46,182 bases of DNA from OLB6 sp964525565 (GTDB lineage Bacteria > Bacteroidota > Ignavibacteria > Kapaibacteriales > Kapaibacteriaceae), in the NCBI GenBank assembly GCA_964525565.1, contig CAZGHI010000018.1:1-46182 (forward strand). The letters are read 5' to 3'. Under the pieces are notes generated by a model that saw nothing but the letters and a program-made list of their open reading frames with translations, searched no databases and was not told where the DNA came from. This document shows positions 1 through 9,033 of the stretch, piece after piece. Position numbers and translations under genes: made by a program. Numbering within the stretch: position 1 is the first letter of the stretch; every line of letters starts with the position of its first letter.

Positions 1-154
1 AGGGATACTATCCCTTACCCTCTTCTCTTTGCATCTACTGTTTTCCCGTTGTCAAAGAACACCGCGAAAAAAAGGGCCCAACCGCAGTTGTTCCCTTCTT
101 CCCTAAACACGAATTCGCGCGTCAGGGATCACAAATATACGAGAAGGTTTGGTT

Positions 155-801
155 CTACCAAATGGTAATGAACGAAACTGTGGAGATTCTTGTGATGCAC
201 TCTGCTTTCTTCTGTTCATAGCGTGGTTGCGGTAAATCCTGAACTTGCGTGGTTGTGTTGCTCTCCAAGCCAAAGTCTTCGGCTGTTGGAACTGTAATCC
301 TATCCTTGCAGGCACCTCCGACGATGAGTGTGCGATGGTCATCAATGAGTCTTGCTGCATGTCTGCGTCGCTCTGTTACCATGGTGCCGATAATGGTCCA
401 TGTATCGGTTGCAGGATTGTATTCTTCTATGGTGTTTGTGCACGGCTCCGCTACCACACTTCCGGTGAGTCCTCCAAAAACCACCACGGTTCCCGACGGT
501 GTTACTACGGACGGAAACTCAGAGCGCTTGCTGTTCATTGGCTGAGCACGTTTTGTTGTTCCTTCTACAGGGACAAAAAGCTCACGATTCGCTGTGGATT
601 GCCCACCCAGAGCTCCACCGTGAACGTACCGAGTAGATCCAATAATGCCCCCATCACTAGTAGTGTGCCGTTAGGTAGTACCTGAGTTTGATGGATATGT
701 CTCCCTTCTATAAGGACTCCGGCTATTATCCACTGAAGACCCCGGGTATTCACGCCTTGTGATACAAAGAACAGTAAGAGCGCAATTCTTATGGTACGCA
801 T
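155..801 (-). pseudogene. Frameshifted secreted kelch-repeat protein
   Basis: Read from the minus strand, an ATG at 801 opens a signal peptide (MRTIRIALLLFFVSQG) followed by kelch-like sequence (LPNGTLLVMG). That frame then drifts into non-kelch sequence and stops at 565. Kelch sequence resumes in another frame from about 640 down to 155 (GTVVVFGGLTG, EEYNPATDTW, RTLIVGGA). Adding one G to the G5 run near 637-642 joins the halves: the frames read MGG-IIGS and on through the old start at 538 without a stop. Kelch motifs form beta-propellers, often in secreted galactose-oxidase-like proteins. The fused product of about 215 residues holds only a few repeats, so it is short for a complete propeller, and the last 15 residues do not look kelch-like. 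It is either a decayed gene or a homopolymer error; substrate unknown. Confidence 0.6.
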
Positions 802-1560
802 GCTGTAGCCCCAAATGATGCTCAAAATGTATGTGAATATTCGTCTATCAGCTTTATGTCATCTTCAATTACCTCTTTCCTCTTCTACCAGTTGCATTCG
901 AGTCTCACTGAAGCCGAGTTGTGGGCACTGCAGTCTGCATAAAACACTTGTCAATAAAATGTTGGGATAATTCATTTTTTTTTAAGTTATCAAGTCATTT
1001 CTTTGATTGTAGAACAGAGCCGATGTACAACACAGTCATTTTTCCTGCTACTGCTTCACTCTTTGGCAGTTCCGCTACCAACCGCTTCAGCAGGGGCAGT
1101 TGGCAACAGGAAACGGACGACCCTCGGTGCATTTCCGATGTAGTGTTTGCCGGACCGGGAAATCTTGGAACGCCCGAATTCGATTTGTTCTGCCAGCATG
1201 TTGTTAATCACTGCCGGTGCAGGTGTCAGGCCATTAGTGACCAGAGTCAGATTATAACAGAAGTGATTGTTCAGTATGATGAAGCGATATGCCTTGAAAA
1301 CAGACCATGCAAGAGCGTGGTTCATCAATGCTGCAACATCCTCGACATTCCGTGCAACACCGACCCATGGGGTGATAGCTCTGATCCTTTCAGACAAAGC
1401 TGGATTCCACCGAAGTACGACGTCGTATCAGAATGTTCTCCGTTTGGCGAGCCTATGGAATGGCAAACGGGTGTTCCGTTCATTTTCTTGAGTCCGTGAT
1501 CCGAATTCCCTTAACCTATCTAGAACACTGCACAAAATCAATTGCGTTGGAGATACAACC
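802..1560. other. 759-base stretch without a supported gene
   Basis: No reading frame here has convincing homology or a start with a ribosome-binding site. The longest plus frame (921-1499) is Cys-rich and looks antisense. A minus-strand frame from about 1427 to 1056 (about 123 codons, no ATG, no Shine-Dalgarno) reads like protein (for example WSVFKAYRFIILNNHF), but I do not recognise it and it is closed by a stop at 1428. Because a frameshifted gene and a gene with an internal stop flank it, this may be a gene relic. Confidence 0.45.
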
Positions 1561-2832
1561 ATGAAAGCACGCCTAGTAGGTATTTCGCTATTCTGCGCTG
1601 TGTTGTGGTGCAACATCCCAACAGGTGCAACAACACCCACGGATACAGTGTTGGCTGTTACCCCCAGCGATGCACGCTACCTTGTGTACTATGATCTGGT
1701 GAACATGTTCGATAGCGTGAGCGTTCGCTTCACCTACGGCGAAATCTTGCTTGTGCATGGTCAGCAGAAAACTCGGATTTAGCGCGATGGAGTTAGAAAA
1801 CCTAACGACTGGGTAAGCGATACGAGCACCGGGCCGTATCAGCACGTTATTGCCAACGAGGTGCGTTGGAAACCTATCACCATTCAACCCGGGACGAATA
1901 TTCTACATTATTTTAGAAAAGTATCTGTAAGCAATTGTTGTTTTCGGTCAGAAGGCAATCCAACCGGAAAAACGTCTGCTTGGAATCTCCTCGACAGAAC
2001 GGAATGTTATCTGGTAGCAAAAGATGTTGTTACGGATACTATTGTGTTTGTTGCCAACACCATAGGAGTGGATAGCTGCAACCACGCCACCTATCCCTGT
2101 GTGTTTGGCAAAGCCCCCTGGTCACGATATCATTCCTTTACCGTACCATCGTCTGCTATTGGCAAGACGGTATATTTTGCTGTAGATGCCTACCGTTACG
2201 GTACTTCACCCTACGGAATGCGTTGTGTTCCTTCTCGGTCGGATGTTGCACAGAGTTTGGTGTACCCAAACGACTCTGCACACACAATTAGTGCCGATGC
2301 ATACAACGAGCTATACACTAAACGCAGCACACGTCTGTTCACTCTTCTGGATTTCCTGTGGGAGGCCTATTGCTACATTCCTGACCTTAACTACGTCAGG
2401 CTTACACAAGAAGAAACCGATACCCTTCACGCCCGTTATTTTGTTGCCGATACGGTAATCAACGGACGGCAAATCTGGACAGCAAAACCCGGATGTATAG
2501 GCGATTCATGTACCAGCTTTGAGAAAACAGTTCGTTTCAACGATGTACGCGCTCACGTTCATGTTCCAGGATCGAACATCCTAAGGGTTACCGGAGTTCA
2601 GACTGATAATTCTGGCGTGCAGCTAACACTTCATGCAGACCGGACAATTCACCTTCGTGCGGCTGTGTACGATGTGCTCGGAAGAGAAAACAAACACACT
2701 CCAAGCACCCTCGTGAATGCGGGAATCGCTCGACTGGAGGTAGGACTGGAAGGTTTGCAAAGTGGACCAGTCTTTATCGTTTTATTCGACCAGCATTCTA
2801 CAGTTCTGGCAACGATTAAAGTACTGCGGTAG
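1561..2832 (+). pseudogene. Secreted protein with T9SS sorting domain, interrupted by an in-frame stop
   Basis: An ATG at 1561 begins a signal peptide (MKARLVGISLFCAVLW, cleavage probably near GATTP). The same frame is open to 2832 except for one TAG at 1780-1782. The sequence after it continues as plausible protein (RDGVRKPNDWVSDTST), so the stop interrupts one gene rather than separating two. A gene caller would start the second part at a GTG at 1861. The last 85 or so residues have the layout of a type A T9SS C-terminal sorting domain: a beta-rich segment with VYDVLGR-like and GPVFIVLFD segments. The middle has several cysteines and matches no family I know. Expected fate if intact: Sec export, then T9SS-dependent surface attachment or release. 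A single base change (for example from CAG or AAG) explains the stop; a sequencing error is equally possible. Confidence 0.55.
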
Positions 2833-2841
2833 ATGCCTCCA

Positions 2842-3570
2842 CTACCGTACTGCAAACTCCATCTTCACAGTAATACTGGCTGTTTTATTCCGGCTGGTTG
2901 TATTGAAGGCCCCCCCCCATGTGTACTCTTCGTCGCTGTTTTGAGCTGTGATCTGGAATATCCCCATGTCTGCCCGGCGCAGATCTCCCAACCGTCCACC
3001 AGCATTTTCTGCCAATGCTTCAGCGCGTACCTTGCCGTCTTTTGATGCTCGCGACAAGAGGTCTATTCTGAGCCCGCTGAGTTTGGTGTAGTAGTATCGC
3101 GGCGACCGAGAGTTCAATTCAAGACCGGCATTTAACAGCTCAGAAATTTCGCGACTAACGCGTTCTACTTTCTCGACATCCTTGCTTTCTACGGTGAATC
3201 CCTGCACAAGCCGGTACCCATCGAATTCTTCTACATATCGGTTGTTGATATACTGAGAGCGGTACGACTTCTGAATGTTCACTGCATCGAACACAACCTC
3301 GGCGTCCGTGATCCCATGGTCGGTTAGATATTTCCGTACCAGCGCGGCATCGGACTTCATGAGCGCGTAGGCATCCGAAATCTGATAGGCCTTCCGTTCG
3401 TATCCGGCCTCCCAAACGATAAGGTCGCTTACAAAGTCAACCTGAGCGAGTCCCGTTACGTTAATCTTTTCCATTGCCGGATGCGTTTTTTCCCTTGTCG
3501 TCCCCAACAACCAGGATGCTACAATTACGGCAAGGCTCACGGCAACGGCGGTAATAATGCGTGGTTTCAT
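2842..3570 (-). CDS. SIMPL-domain (DUF541, YggE-like) exported protein
   Basis: A 242-residue protein starting at the ATG at 3570. The upstream frame extension lacks a signal-like start, whereas MKPRIITAVAVSLAVIVASWLL is a good signal anchor. The body has the SIMPL pattern: VTGLAQVDF near residue 40, then the central YRLVQGFTVESKDVEKVERV segment typical of this family around residues 140-160, and a C-terminal strand pairing with TASITVKMEF. SIMPL proteins are periplasmic or surface proteins of unclear function, linked to oxidative stress and to scaffolding in different bacteria. A G9 run (C9 at 2910-2918) encodes Trp-Gly-Gly-Ala near the C-terminus and is in frame. The gene diverges from the glgA-like gene across a 92-base region. 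The family call is good; no specific function can be stated. Confidence 0.8.
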   Translation of the reverse strand: MKPRIITAVAVSLAVIVASWLLGTTREKTHPAMEKINVTGLAQVDFVSDLIVWEAGYERKAYQISDAYALMKSDAALVRKYLTDHGITDAEVVFDAVNIQKSYRSQYINNRYVEEFDGYRLVQGFTVESKDVEKVERVSREISELLNAGLELNSRSPRYYYTKLSGLRIDLLSRASKDGKVRAEALAENAGGRLGDLRRADMGIFQITAQNSDEEYTWGGAFNTTSRNKTASITVKMEFAVR

Positions 3571-3614
3571 GCTCGAAGTTAGCCACATGTATCGGCTATA
3601 CCAAGATGTTGTGG

Positions 3615-3622
3615 TATTTTTG
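3615..3622 (+). promoter_or_regulatory. Candidate TAnnTTTG promoter element for the glgA-like gene
   Basis: TATTTTTG matches the Bacteroidota -7 element and lies 40 bases before the ATG at 3663. It overlaps an inverted repeat (ATACCA at 3598-3603, TGGTAT at 3612-3617). No clear -33 TTTG is seen at the expected distance, so the call is weak. Confidence 0.25.
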
Positions 3623-3662
3623 CGTTGTCTATACCCATCCCCGATCACCTTACACCCTGCAC

Positions 3663-5144
3663 ATGTCCAAATTCCATTCGATCCTTCTTGTGACAGCCGA
3701 GGTTTATCCCTTCCTCAAAACGTCCGAGTTGGCCGACCTCTGTTACGCACATGCACTAGGTACGCGGGAGGTAGGTCATGATATACGCATTATGGCTCCC
3801 AAATATGGTTTCATCTCGGAGCGCAAAAACCGAATACATGATATCAACCGTTTACGCGATCTGCCAATACAGGTAGGTCCCGGTGAACCGTCGCTGGCTA
3901 CCGTAAAGTCCAGTTCTATCAATAACCCCCGCGTAAAGGTTCAGGCATACATTACCACAAATACGAACTACCTTGATGCCAACAAAGGCATTCTCGTGGA
4001 TAATGCTACCGGGAAACCTTTCGACAATAACGACGAGCGGTTCATCTTCTTTAACCGCACGGTGATTGAAACCTGCTTACTATTGGGTTGGTTCCCTGAA
4101 ATTATTCAATGCGTGGGATGGCAAACCGCCTTGTTGCCGGCCTACATTAAAACGCTTTATGCCAACGAATTCAAAAAGACGAAAGTCATACAGACTATCA
4201 CGGATTTCGACGATCAAGGCGTTTTTAGCGTGAAGGCAATCTCCAAAACTGGTCTCCCCTCCGAGGCTGCTGAACACATGCGATATAAGAACAAGGCAAA
4301 CTTCCTTCGGGCCGGTATTGCCTATGCCGATGCTGTTACTACACTCTCGCCAGGATATGCGTCGGAATTGGAGGCCAACAAGGAATGGAAGTCCAATTGG
4401 GCGCCGCTCCTTGGAAAAGGGGCTAAGGTAACGGGAATCCCCCATGGAGTTGACGTAATGCAGTGGAATCCGAAAACCGATCCGTTCCTCCGCTCCAAAT
4501 TTGATGCCTCTGACACCAGCAACAAACGGCGAGTTCGTGAACAACTTCAGCGCGCAGCAGGGTTAAAGGTTGATGGTTCCGGTATTGTCGCAACGTTCAT
4601 CGGACCTGTTACGGAACAGTATGGTGCTGCTGTCCTGGCCGAAGCGGTACCATCCATTATCAAAGAAGGTATTCAGGTTCTTGTTTCAACCGACGTACCA
4701 ACGCCCCTTACAAAAACCTTTGAAAGCCTGGCAAAAAAACACCCGGGAATGGTGGCCATTAAAATCGGTGCCGATGAAGAATTTGTACACAATGCCATTG
4801 CAGGTTCCACACTGCTACTCAAGCCGGCTCAATCAGAGTCGAGTGGACAGTTCCAGCGATGCGCACTTATATATGGAACCATTCCAGTTGTACATGCCAC
4901 CGGAGGGATTGCCGAAGGGATGACTGATGTCGGCACAAAAGGCGCACAGGGTAATGCCTTCCTTTATAAAAAGGGCGACGCCAAAGAACTGGTAAATGCG
5001 TTAAAGAGAGCAAAAGCTTCCTACTCCGATACAGAAGCGTGGGCCGCTATTGTTACGGCAGCCATGAATACCTACGTTGGTTGGGGACTCTCGGCAAAAC
5101 CGTACGATGAGTTTTATCGCAACCTTGTAAAGGATGTGAAATAA
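3663..5144 (+). CDS. glgA: Bacteroidota-type glycogen/starch synthase-like glycosyltransferase (GT5)
   Basis: A 493-residue GT5-like protein. The ATG at 3663 is chosen because MSKFHSILLVTAEVYPF is the expected first strand; upstream sequence lies opposite the divergent gene's leader. Family marks: RIMAPKYGFISERKNRIHD near residues 42-60, the NNDERFIFF block near 120, GWQTALLPAYIK near 157, the hinge HGVDVMQWNP near 261, and a C-terminal ESSGQFQRCALIYGTIPVV segment. Canonical GlgA uses ADP-glucose to extend glycogen and carries KTGGL near its N-terminus; here it is KTSEL (residues 19-23), and the usual HN in the following loop region is replaced (ITDFDDQG). This divergence is typical, from memory, of the second GlgA-like lineage of Bacteroidota, which is found next to DUF4270 genes, as here. 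Catalytic activity is therefore uncertain. The stop is three bases before the next start. Confidence 0.75.
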   Translation: MSKFHSILLVTAEVYPFLKTSELADLCYAHALGTREVGHDIRIMAPKYGFISERKNRIHDINRLRDLPIQVGPGEPSLATVKSSSINNPRVKVQAYITTNTNYLDANKGILVDNATGKPFDNNDERFIFFNRTVIETCLLLGWFPEIIQCVGWQTALLPAYIKTLYANEFKKTKVIQTITDFDDQGVFSVKAISKTGLPSEAAEHMRYKNKANFLRAGIAYADAVTTLSPGYASELEANKEWKSNWAPLLGKGAKVTGIPHGVDVMQWNPKTDPFLRSKFDASDTSNKRRVREQLQRAAGLKVDGSGIVATFIGPVTEQYGAAVLAEAVPSIIKEGIQVLVSTDVPTPLTKTFESLAKKHPGMVAIKIGADEEFVHNAIAGSTLLLKPAQSESSGQFQRCALIYGTIPVVHATGGIAEGMTDVGTKGAQGNAFLYKKGDAKELVNALKRAKASYSDTEAWAAIVTAAMNTYVGWGLSAKPYDEFYRNLVKDVK

Positions 5145-5146
5145 CA

Positions 5147-6352
5147 GTGAAGGGCAACGCCCGCCTACCGCTCGTCCGACTGCTTTTCGTAGCATGGATG
5201 TGGACGCTTATTACTGCCTGTAACGATCTGGCCACCGACATCGGGGCAGACATAGTGCCGGGTACGGATACCATATACGCGCTGTCGTCTGTAACTCACC
5301 CTATCCTGGATAGTGTGCAGTCCCGCACCAAGGCAATTCCACTGTACAACACCGTTTACGTGCTATTCGGAAAAACCAACGACTCCGAAGCACGCTTGTT
5401 TCTTGAGTTTGTAAACTACCCGCAACTTGGCGACCCTTCGGAATGGGAAGTTTTGGAAAGTCATCTGCAATTGATTCCACAGGAATATCGGTATGGCGAC
5501 ACCACCAGTTCTACCGTCTCAGTACGCGGATACAATCTTTCTCGTGAATGGAGCATCGGTTCCACATGGGATAGTATCTGGGCGCCGGATGGATCGACAA
5601 CGTATTACTCAACATCTACCGAACCCGTGTGCGATGCAACTGAACAGGTTGTAGCTTCGGACAGTGTACTAAACATCCCAATGAGCCTGTCCGAAACGCG
5701 GCGGTGGCTGATTGTAGGCGCAGACTCGACTCGCCGCGTTCATGAACTGTTTGGAATTGTGCTCCTTCCCAACGGCGAACACGGTATCCGGCAGTTCAGA
5801 AATATCCAGTCCAACAACCAACTCATGCGTTTGCGTGTAATCACCAAGCACAAGGACAGCAGCAATGCCGATACCACGTTTATTCAGAGTGCTGTGGGAA
5901 CCTTCGTGAAAGCCCCCCCCGCGCTGTCAACCGACCTCGTAGTACAGGGCACACAAGTTCACTACGGTTCCATGCGCATCAGCCTTGATAGTCTGCCGGA
6001 GTATGCTGTTATTGTTGGTGCTGCCCTTACCGTTACACTCGATTATGCACGATCGCACGTTGGAACCGGCGGACCCGACGAATTGCTTGAACTACGCTAT
6101 ACGCCACCCTCCGGCTCCATGCTTCGATTCCAGTCGCGGATAAATGCTAACGGCGAGTATGTATTCCCGAACATCTCTGCAATAGCACAGCGCATTCGGG
6201 CAACAAAACAACCGGGAACAATAGAGCTCTACCCATCTGATTCCTACGAAACATGGCGCTTAAACAGACTGTCGTTTCATAGTTCCTTCACCGACCCGGC
6301 AAAGCAACCATTGCTCACTGTATTGTTCACAGTACCAACGGTGTTTCAATGA
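5147..6352 (+). CDS. DUF4270-like lipoprotein
   Basis: A 401-residue lipoprotein with a GTG start at 5147, two bases after the glgA-like stop, so the two are surely co-transcribed. The signal region ends in the lipobox LITAC, and the mature start CNDLATDIGADIVPGTDT fits DUF4270 proteins, which begin with a Cys followed by a short polar stretch and a D-I-G-like motif. The rest is beta-rich with many Ser/Thr and no catalytic motif that I recognise. Known DUF4270 genes sit beside the Bacteroidota glycogen-synthase-like gene; the same pairing here supports both calls. A C8 run at 5913-5920 encodes Lys-Ala-Pro-Pro-Ala in frame. Its stop overlaps the next ATG (ATGA). Likely at the outer membrane; function unknown. 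Confidence 0.65.
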   Translation: MKGNARLPLVRLLFVAWMWTLITACNDLATDIGADIVPGTDTIYALSSVTHPILDSVQSRTKAIPLYNTVYVLFGKTNDSEARLFLEFVNYPQLGDPSEWEVLESHLQLIPQEYRYGDTTSSTVSVRGYNLSREWSIGSTWDSIWAPDGSTTYYSTSTEPVCDATEQVVASDSVLNIPMSLSETRRWLIVGADSTRRVHELFGIVLLPNGEHGIRQFRNIQSNNQLMRLRVITKHKDSSNADTTFIQSAVGTFVKAPPALSTDLVVQGTQVHYGSMRISLDSLPEYAVIVGAALTVTLDYARSHVGTGGPDELLELRYTPPSGSMLRFQSRINANGEYVFPNISAIAQRIRATKQPGTIELYPSDSYETWRLNRLSFHSSFTDPAKQPLLTVLFTVPTVFQ

Positions 6353-7581
6353 CAAAGGGGGGGGTACTTGCCTGTTGCATGGTGGCTGCAGTTACCATGG
6401 CTAGCGGACAAGGCGGCTCGAACTACAGCGCACTTGGACTGGGCGATCAACGTCTGTGGGTTGGCGCATTGTACGATGCCATGAGCGGCACCTCGATTGG
6501 TATGCCAACACCCCATGGTATTAACACGGTGAACCCGGCACTTCTCGGATATGCTCCAACTACGCGCATCCAGGCCGGCTATCGGTTTAACCAAGCCGTT
6601 ATCTCGAACGGCGATGCATCGCTTGCCCAAAACAATGGTTCGCTGGACGGCCTCATAGCGATGTTCTCGATTGACACTGCTCGTGGTTTCGGGATATCGC
6701 TTGGTGTGCTTCCGTACTCTAAGGTAGCCTATCGTATTACCCGCAACCTCTCCACCGATGTAAACGGAGCCACTGTTGCAGGAACCAGCACACAACAAGG
6801 CGAAGGTGGAGTAAGCCAGCTCCAGATTGGAGCCTCAGTGCGCCTCTTCGGTTCACTGCGCGTTGGTGTTCAGTTTGCCGGATTATTTGGCGTGCAAAAG
6901 TTTAGCGATCACGTTCGGCTTGATGGAATATACTCGGATGTGTACTCGTCGCAATCCTATGATACCCGCGGACTACTCGCTAAAGGTGCACTGTATTGGG
7001 AAATTGCAGACGGTGCCGGCATTGGAGCCTTTGTTTGCGGAGGAAGCAACGGAAGCGTGTACACCACCCGAGAAGCACAAGGGGTTGCATCTGGTAACTT
7101 TTTTTATGACACATCCGAAGTTGTTCAGTCAACAACACCCATGCCCTTTCAGGCCGGAATAGGCGGTTCTGTTCGCGTTGGAACCGGAAGGCTTGGTGCA
7201 GACCTCCGTATCGCCGACTACACCGCCGTTACCATACATCAACGCCCTGATGCAGAGTACACCACCTCACTGCGTATCAGCGCAGCCTATGCTAACGATG
7301 GATCGCAATCGCCCGCAGCTTCCTTCTGGCAGCGGATAGGGTGGTATAGTGGTATTGGCTTCGAGCGCCTGTACGTAACGTATAAAGGCGAAGACATCGT
7401 GGAATACAATGCCTCCGTTGGCACCAGTTTTCCCCTCGGTGGTCAGGCAATGGTGGACGCAGCACTTGTTACCGGCATGCGCGGCGTACAAAGTTTTAGT
7501 GGCATTGTTGAGTGGTTTGGCAGACTCACGTTCACGCTGAGTATCGGAGAAATCTGGTTTAAGCCCTTTGTACGCGATTGA
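6349..7581 (+). CDS. Outer-membrane beta-barrel protein (FadL/OmpP1-like appearance)
   Basis: A 410-residue protein whose ATG overlaps the upstream TGA, so it is translationally coupled to the DUF4270 gene. It has a short signal peptide (MTKGGVLACCMVAAVTMASGQ). The mature N-terminus contains GLGDQRLWVG and then TVNPALLGYAP. The latter resembles the N-S/T-x-N-P-A-x-L-x-x pattern of FadL-like and related FCB outer-membrane proteins. The rest alternates Gly/aromatic-rich strands as in a barrel. A G8 run at 6357-6364 occupies codons 3-6, so a slip of one base would abolish the whole protein. Its 3' end overlaps the convergent rfaE2 gene by 23 bases. The transported substrate is unknown; a role linked to cell-surface export or lipid transport cannot be told apart. 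Confidence 0.6.
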   Translation: MTKGGVLACCMVAAVTMASGQGGSNYSALGLGDQRLWVGALYDAMSGTSIGMPTPHGINTVNPALLGYAPTTRIQAGYRFNQAVISNGDASLAQNNGSLDGLIAMFSIDTARGFGISLGVLPYSKVAYRITRNLSTDVNGATVAGTSTQQGEGGVSQLQIGASVRLFGSLRVGVQFAGLFGVQKFSDHVRLDGIYSDVYSSQSYDTRGLLAKGALYWEIADGAGIGAFVCGGSNGSVYTTREAQGVASGNFFYDTSEVVQSTTPMPFQAGIGGSVRVGTGRLGADLRIADYTAVTIHQRPDAEYTTSLRISAAYANDGSQSPAASFWQRIGWYSGIGFERLYVTYKGEDIVEYNASVGTSFPLGGQAMVDAALVTGMRGVQSFSGIVEWFGRLTFTLSIGEIWFKPFVRD

Positions 7582-8026
7582 TAATGCCGGTGGTGGAACG
7601 TCCTTCCAACAGAGGAATCAGAACCACTCTGCCACCATTGGCTTCGACTACATCTGCCCCAACAACTGCGTCACGGGTATAGTCTCCCCCCTTTACAAGG
7701 ATATCCGGGAGCAACTGTTCGATAAGCCGGAGTGGCGTATCAGTGTCAAAAGGAATGACGAGATCAACAGATCGCAGTGCGTCCAATACAATCATCCTAT
7801 CCTCCAGAGTATTTACGGGTCGCGAAGCCCCTTTCAGTCGTTGTACACTTGCATCTGTGTTTACCCCAACAACCAGCATCGTTCCAAGATCTCGCGCTTG
7901 CTGCAGGTACGTTACGTGACCTGCATGCAGAATGTCAAATACTCCATTGGTAAAAACCACTGTGTGGCCTGACCTACGCAGTTCCTCTGCCAACTCCGCG
8001 ATATTTGTATCGTTGTTTACAATCAT
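7559..8026 (-). CDS. rfaE2: D-glycero-beta-D-manno-heptose 1-phosphate adenylyltransferase
   Basis: A 155-residue cytidylyltransferase-fold enzyme that makes ADP-heptose from heptose 1-phosphate and ATP for LPS inner core. The nucleotidyltransferase signature is clear: FTNGVFDILHAGH with the HxGH motif at residues 34-37, then VVGVNTDASVQRLKG, and the C-terminal KGGDYT and EGRSTTGII (the ISTTxI-like motif). In E. coli this domain is the C-terminal half of HldE; here it is a separate protein, as in many bacteria. Its start overlaps the stop of the kinase gene by four bases, so both steps are translated together. Length and motifs are standard. Confidence 0.93.
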   Translation of the reverse strand: MIVNNDTNIAELAEELRRSGHTVVFTNGVFDILHAGHVTYLQQARDLGTMLVVGVNTDASVQRLKGASRPVNTLEDRMIVLDALRSVDLVIPFDTDTPLRLIEQLLPDILVKGGDYTRDAVVGADVVEANGGRVVLIPLLEGRSTTGIINRVQRA

Positions 8027-9033
8027 TCGCCACCTGCCAATGCCCGCTCGTCATCCAAAACTGCTTCGTTCAGCATCGCGGGAGTGATGCATACAATTCC
8101 AGGTTCCCCAACAACCGCGCCGGAGGCTGCATTGGCCAACGAGGCTGCTTCGCGGACTGTAGCACCACCGGCTACGCATACAGCGAGCGTTGCAATGGCC
8201 GTGTCGCCTGCACCCGATACGTCGGCTACACTCCTGGCTTTGGTAGGGACGCTGCTAACAATACCACCTTCTTCAAACAACATCATTCCTTGTGAACCTA
8301 ATGTGATGAGAACATGCGAGCATGCCAGCACCTGCTGAAGTTCACGTCCGGCCATGACAATATCTTCTGCAGACTCAAGCGCCCGACCCAGAAGATCAGA
8401 CGCTTCTTTTCGGTTAGGTTTAAATAAAAAACAACCATGATAGGCACGGAGTGCTTCCCGTTTCGGATCCACGAATACAGGTACGTTCCGTTGCTTGGCA
8501 TACTCTATGACCACCGAAATCATTCGGTCAGAAAGAAATCCCTTGTTGTAGTCCTCGAACACAATCGCTGCGAGGTTGTCCTCGTTCGACAACCGATAAA
8601 CCACTTCCGAAATCACGCTATCGTCAATTACAGTCCGAACTTCACGATCTAACCTGAGCAGTTGTTGGTTATTCCCTATCACTCGTGTTTTTACCGTTGT
8701 GGGTCGGGATTCCACAGCAATCACGCCAGAAGCATCAAGTCCGTCGGTGCTGGCTATGGATTGCACCATTGCTCCCGAAGCATCGTTACCCACCACTCCG
8801 AAGAGAATTGGATGTGCACCCAAACTCAGGATGTTCGCTGCAACGTTTGCTGCACCTCCCAGATGGTACGACTCGTGCTCTACGTCAACCACGGGAACCG
8901 GAGCCTCGGGCGAAATACGATGTACTGCTCCCCAGAAATACCGGTCCAGCATCACGTCTCCCAACACTGCTATGCGTTTTCCGCGTGTTTTTGTGAGGAT
9001 GGCGTTGAGCCTATCGGGGGATACGTGCACCAT
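8023..9033 (-). CDS. rfaE1: D-glycero-beta-D-manno-heptose 7-phosphate kinase
   Basis: A 336-residue PfkB/ribokinase-family kinase that phosphorylates heptose 7-phosphate at C1, the step before RfaE2. Evidence: the N-terminal GDVMLDRYFWG and RISPEAPVPVVDV blocks specific to HldE/RfaE kinases, the PfkB signature region GGAANVA at residues 59-65, and the second signature DVSGAGDT at 271-278, in which D277 is the catalytic base. The ATG at 9033 overlaps the ferritin stop (TAATG), so ferritin, rfaE1 and rfaE2 form one minus-strand unit. Together with rfaE2 it shows that the organism makes a heptose-containing LPS core or an ADP-heptose product. Confidence 0.93.
   Translation of the reverse strand: MVHVSPDRLNAILTKTRGKRIAVLGDVMLDRYFWGAVHRISPEAPVPVVDVEHESYHLGGAANVAANILSLGAHPILFGVVGNDASGAMVQSIASTDGLDASGVIAVESRPTTVKTRVIGNNQQLLRLDREVRTVIDDSVISEVVYRLSNEDNLAAIVFEDYNKGFLSDRMISVVIEYAKQRNVPVFVDPKREALRAYHGCFLFKPNRKEASDLLGRALESAEDIVMAGRELQQVLACSHVLITLGSQGMMLFEEGGIVSSVPTKARSVADVSGAGDTAIATLAVCVAGGATVREAASLANAASGAVVGEPGIVCITPAMLNEAVLDDERALAGGE

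Noticed and set aside
921..1499. Plus-strand frame of 192 codons
   Set aside because: Cys-rich, no ribosome-binding site and no recognisable domain; looks like chance or antisense sequence.
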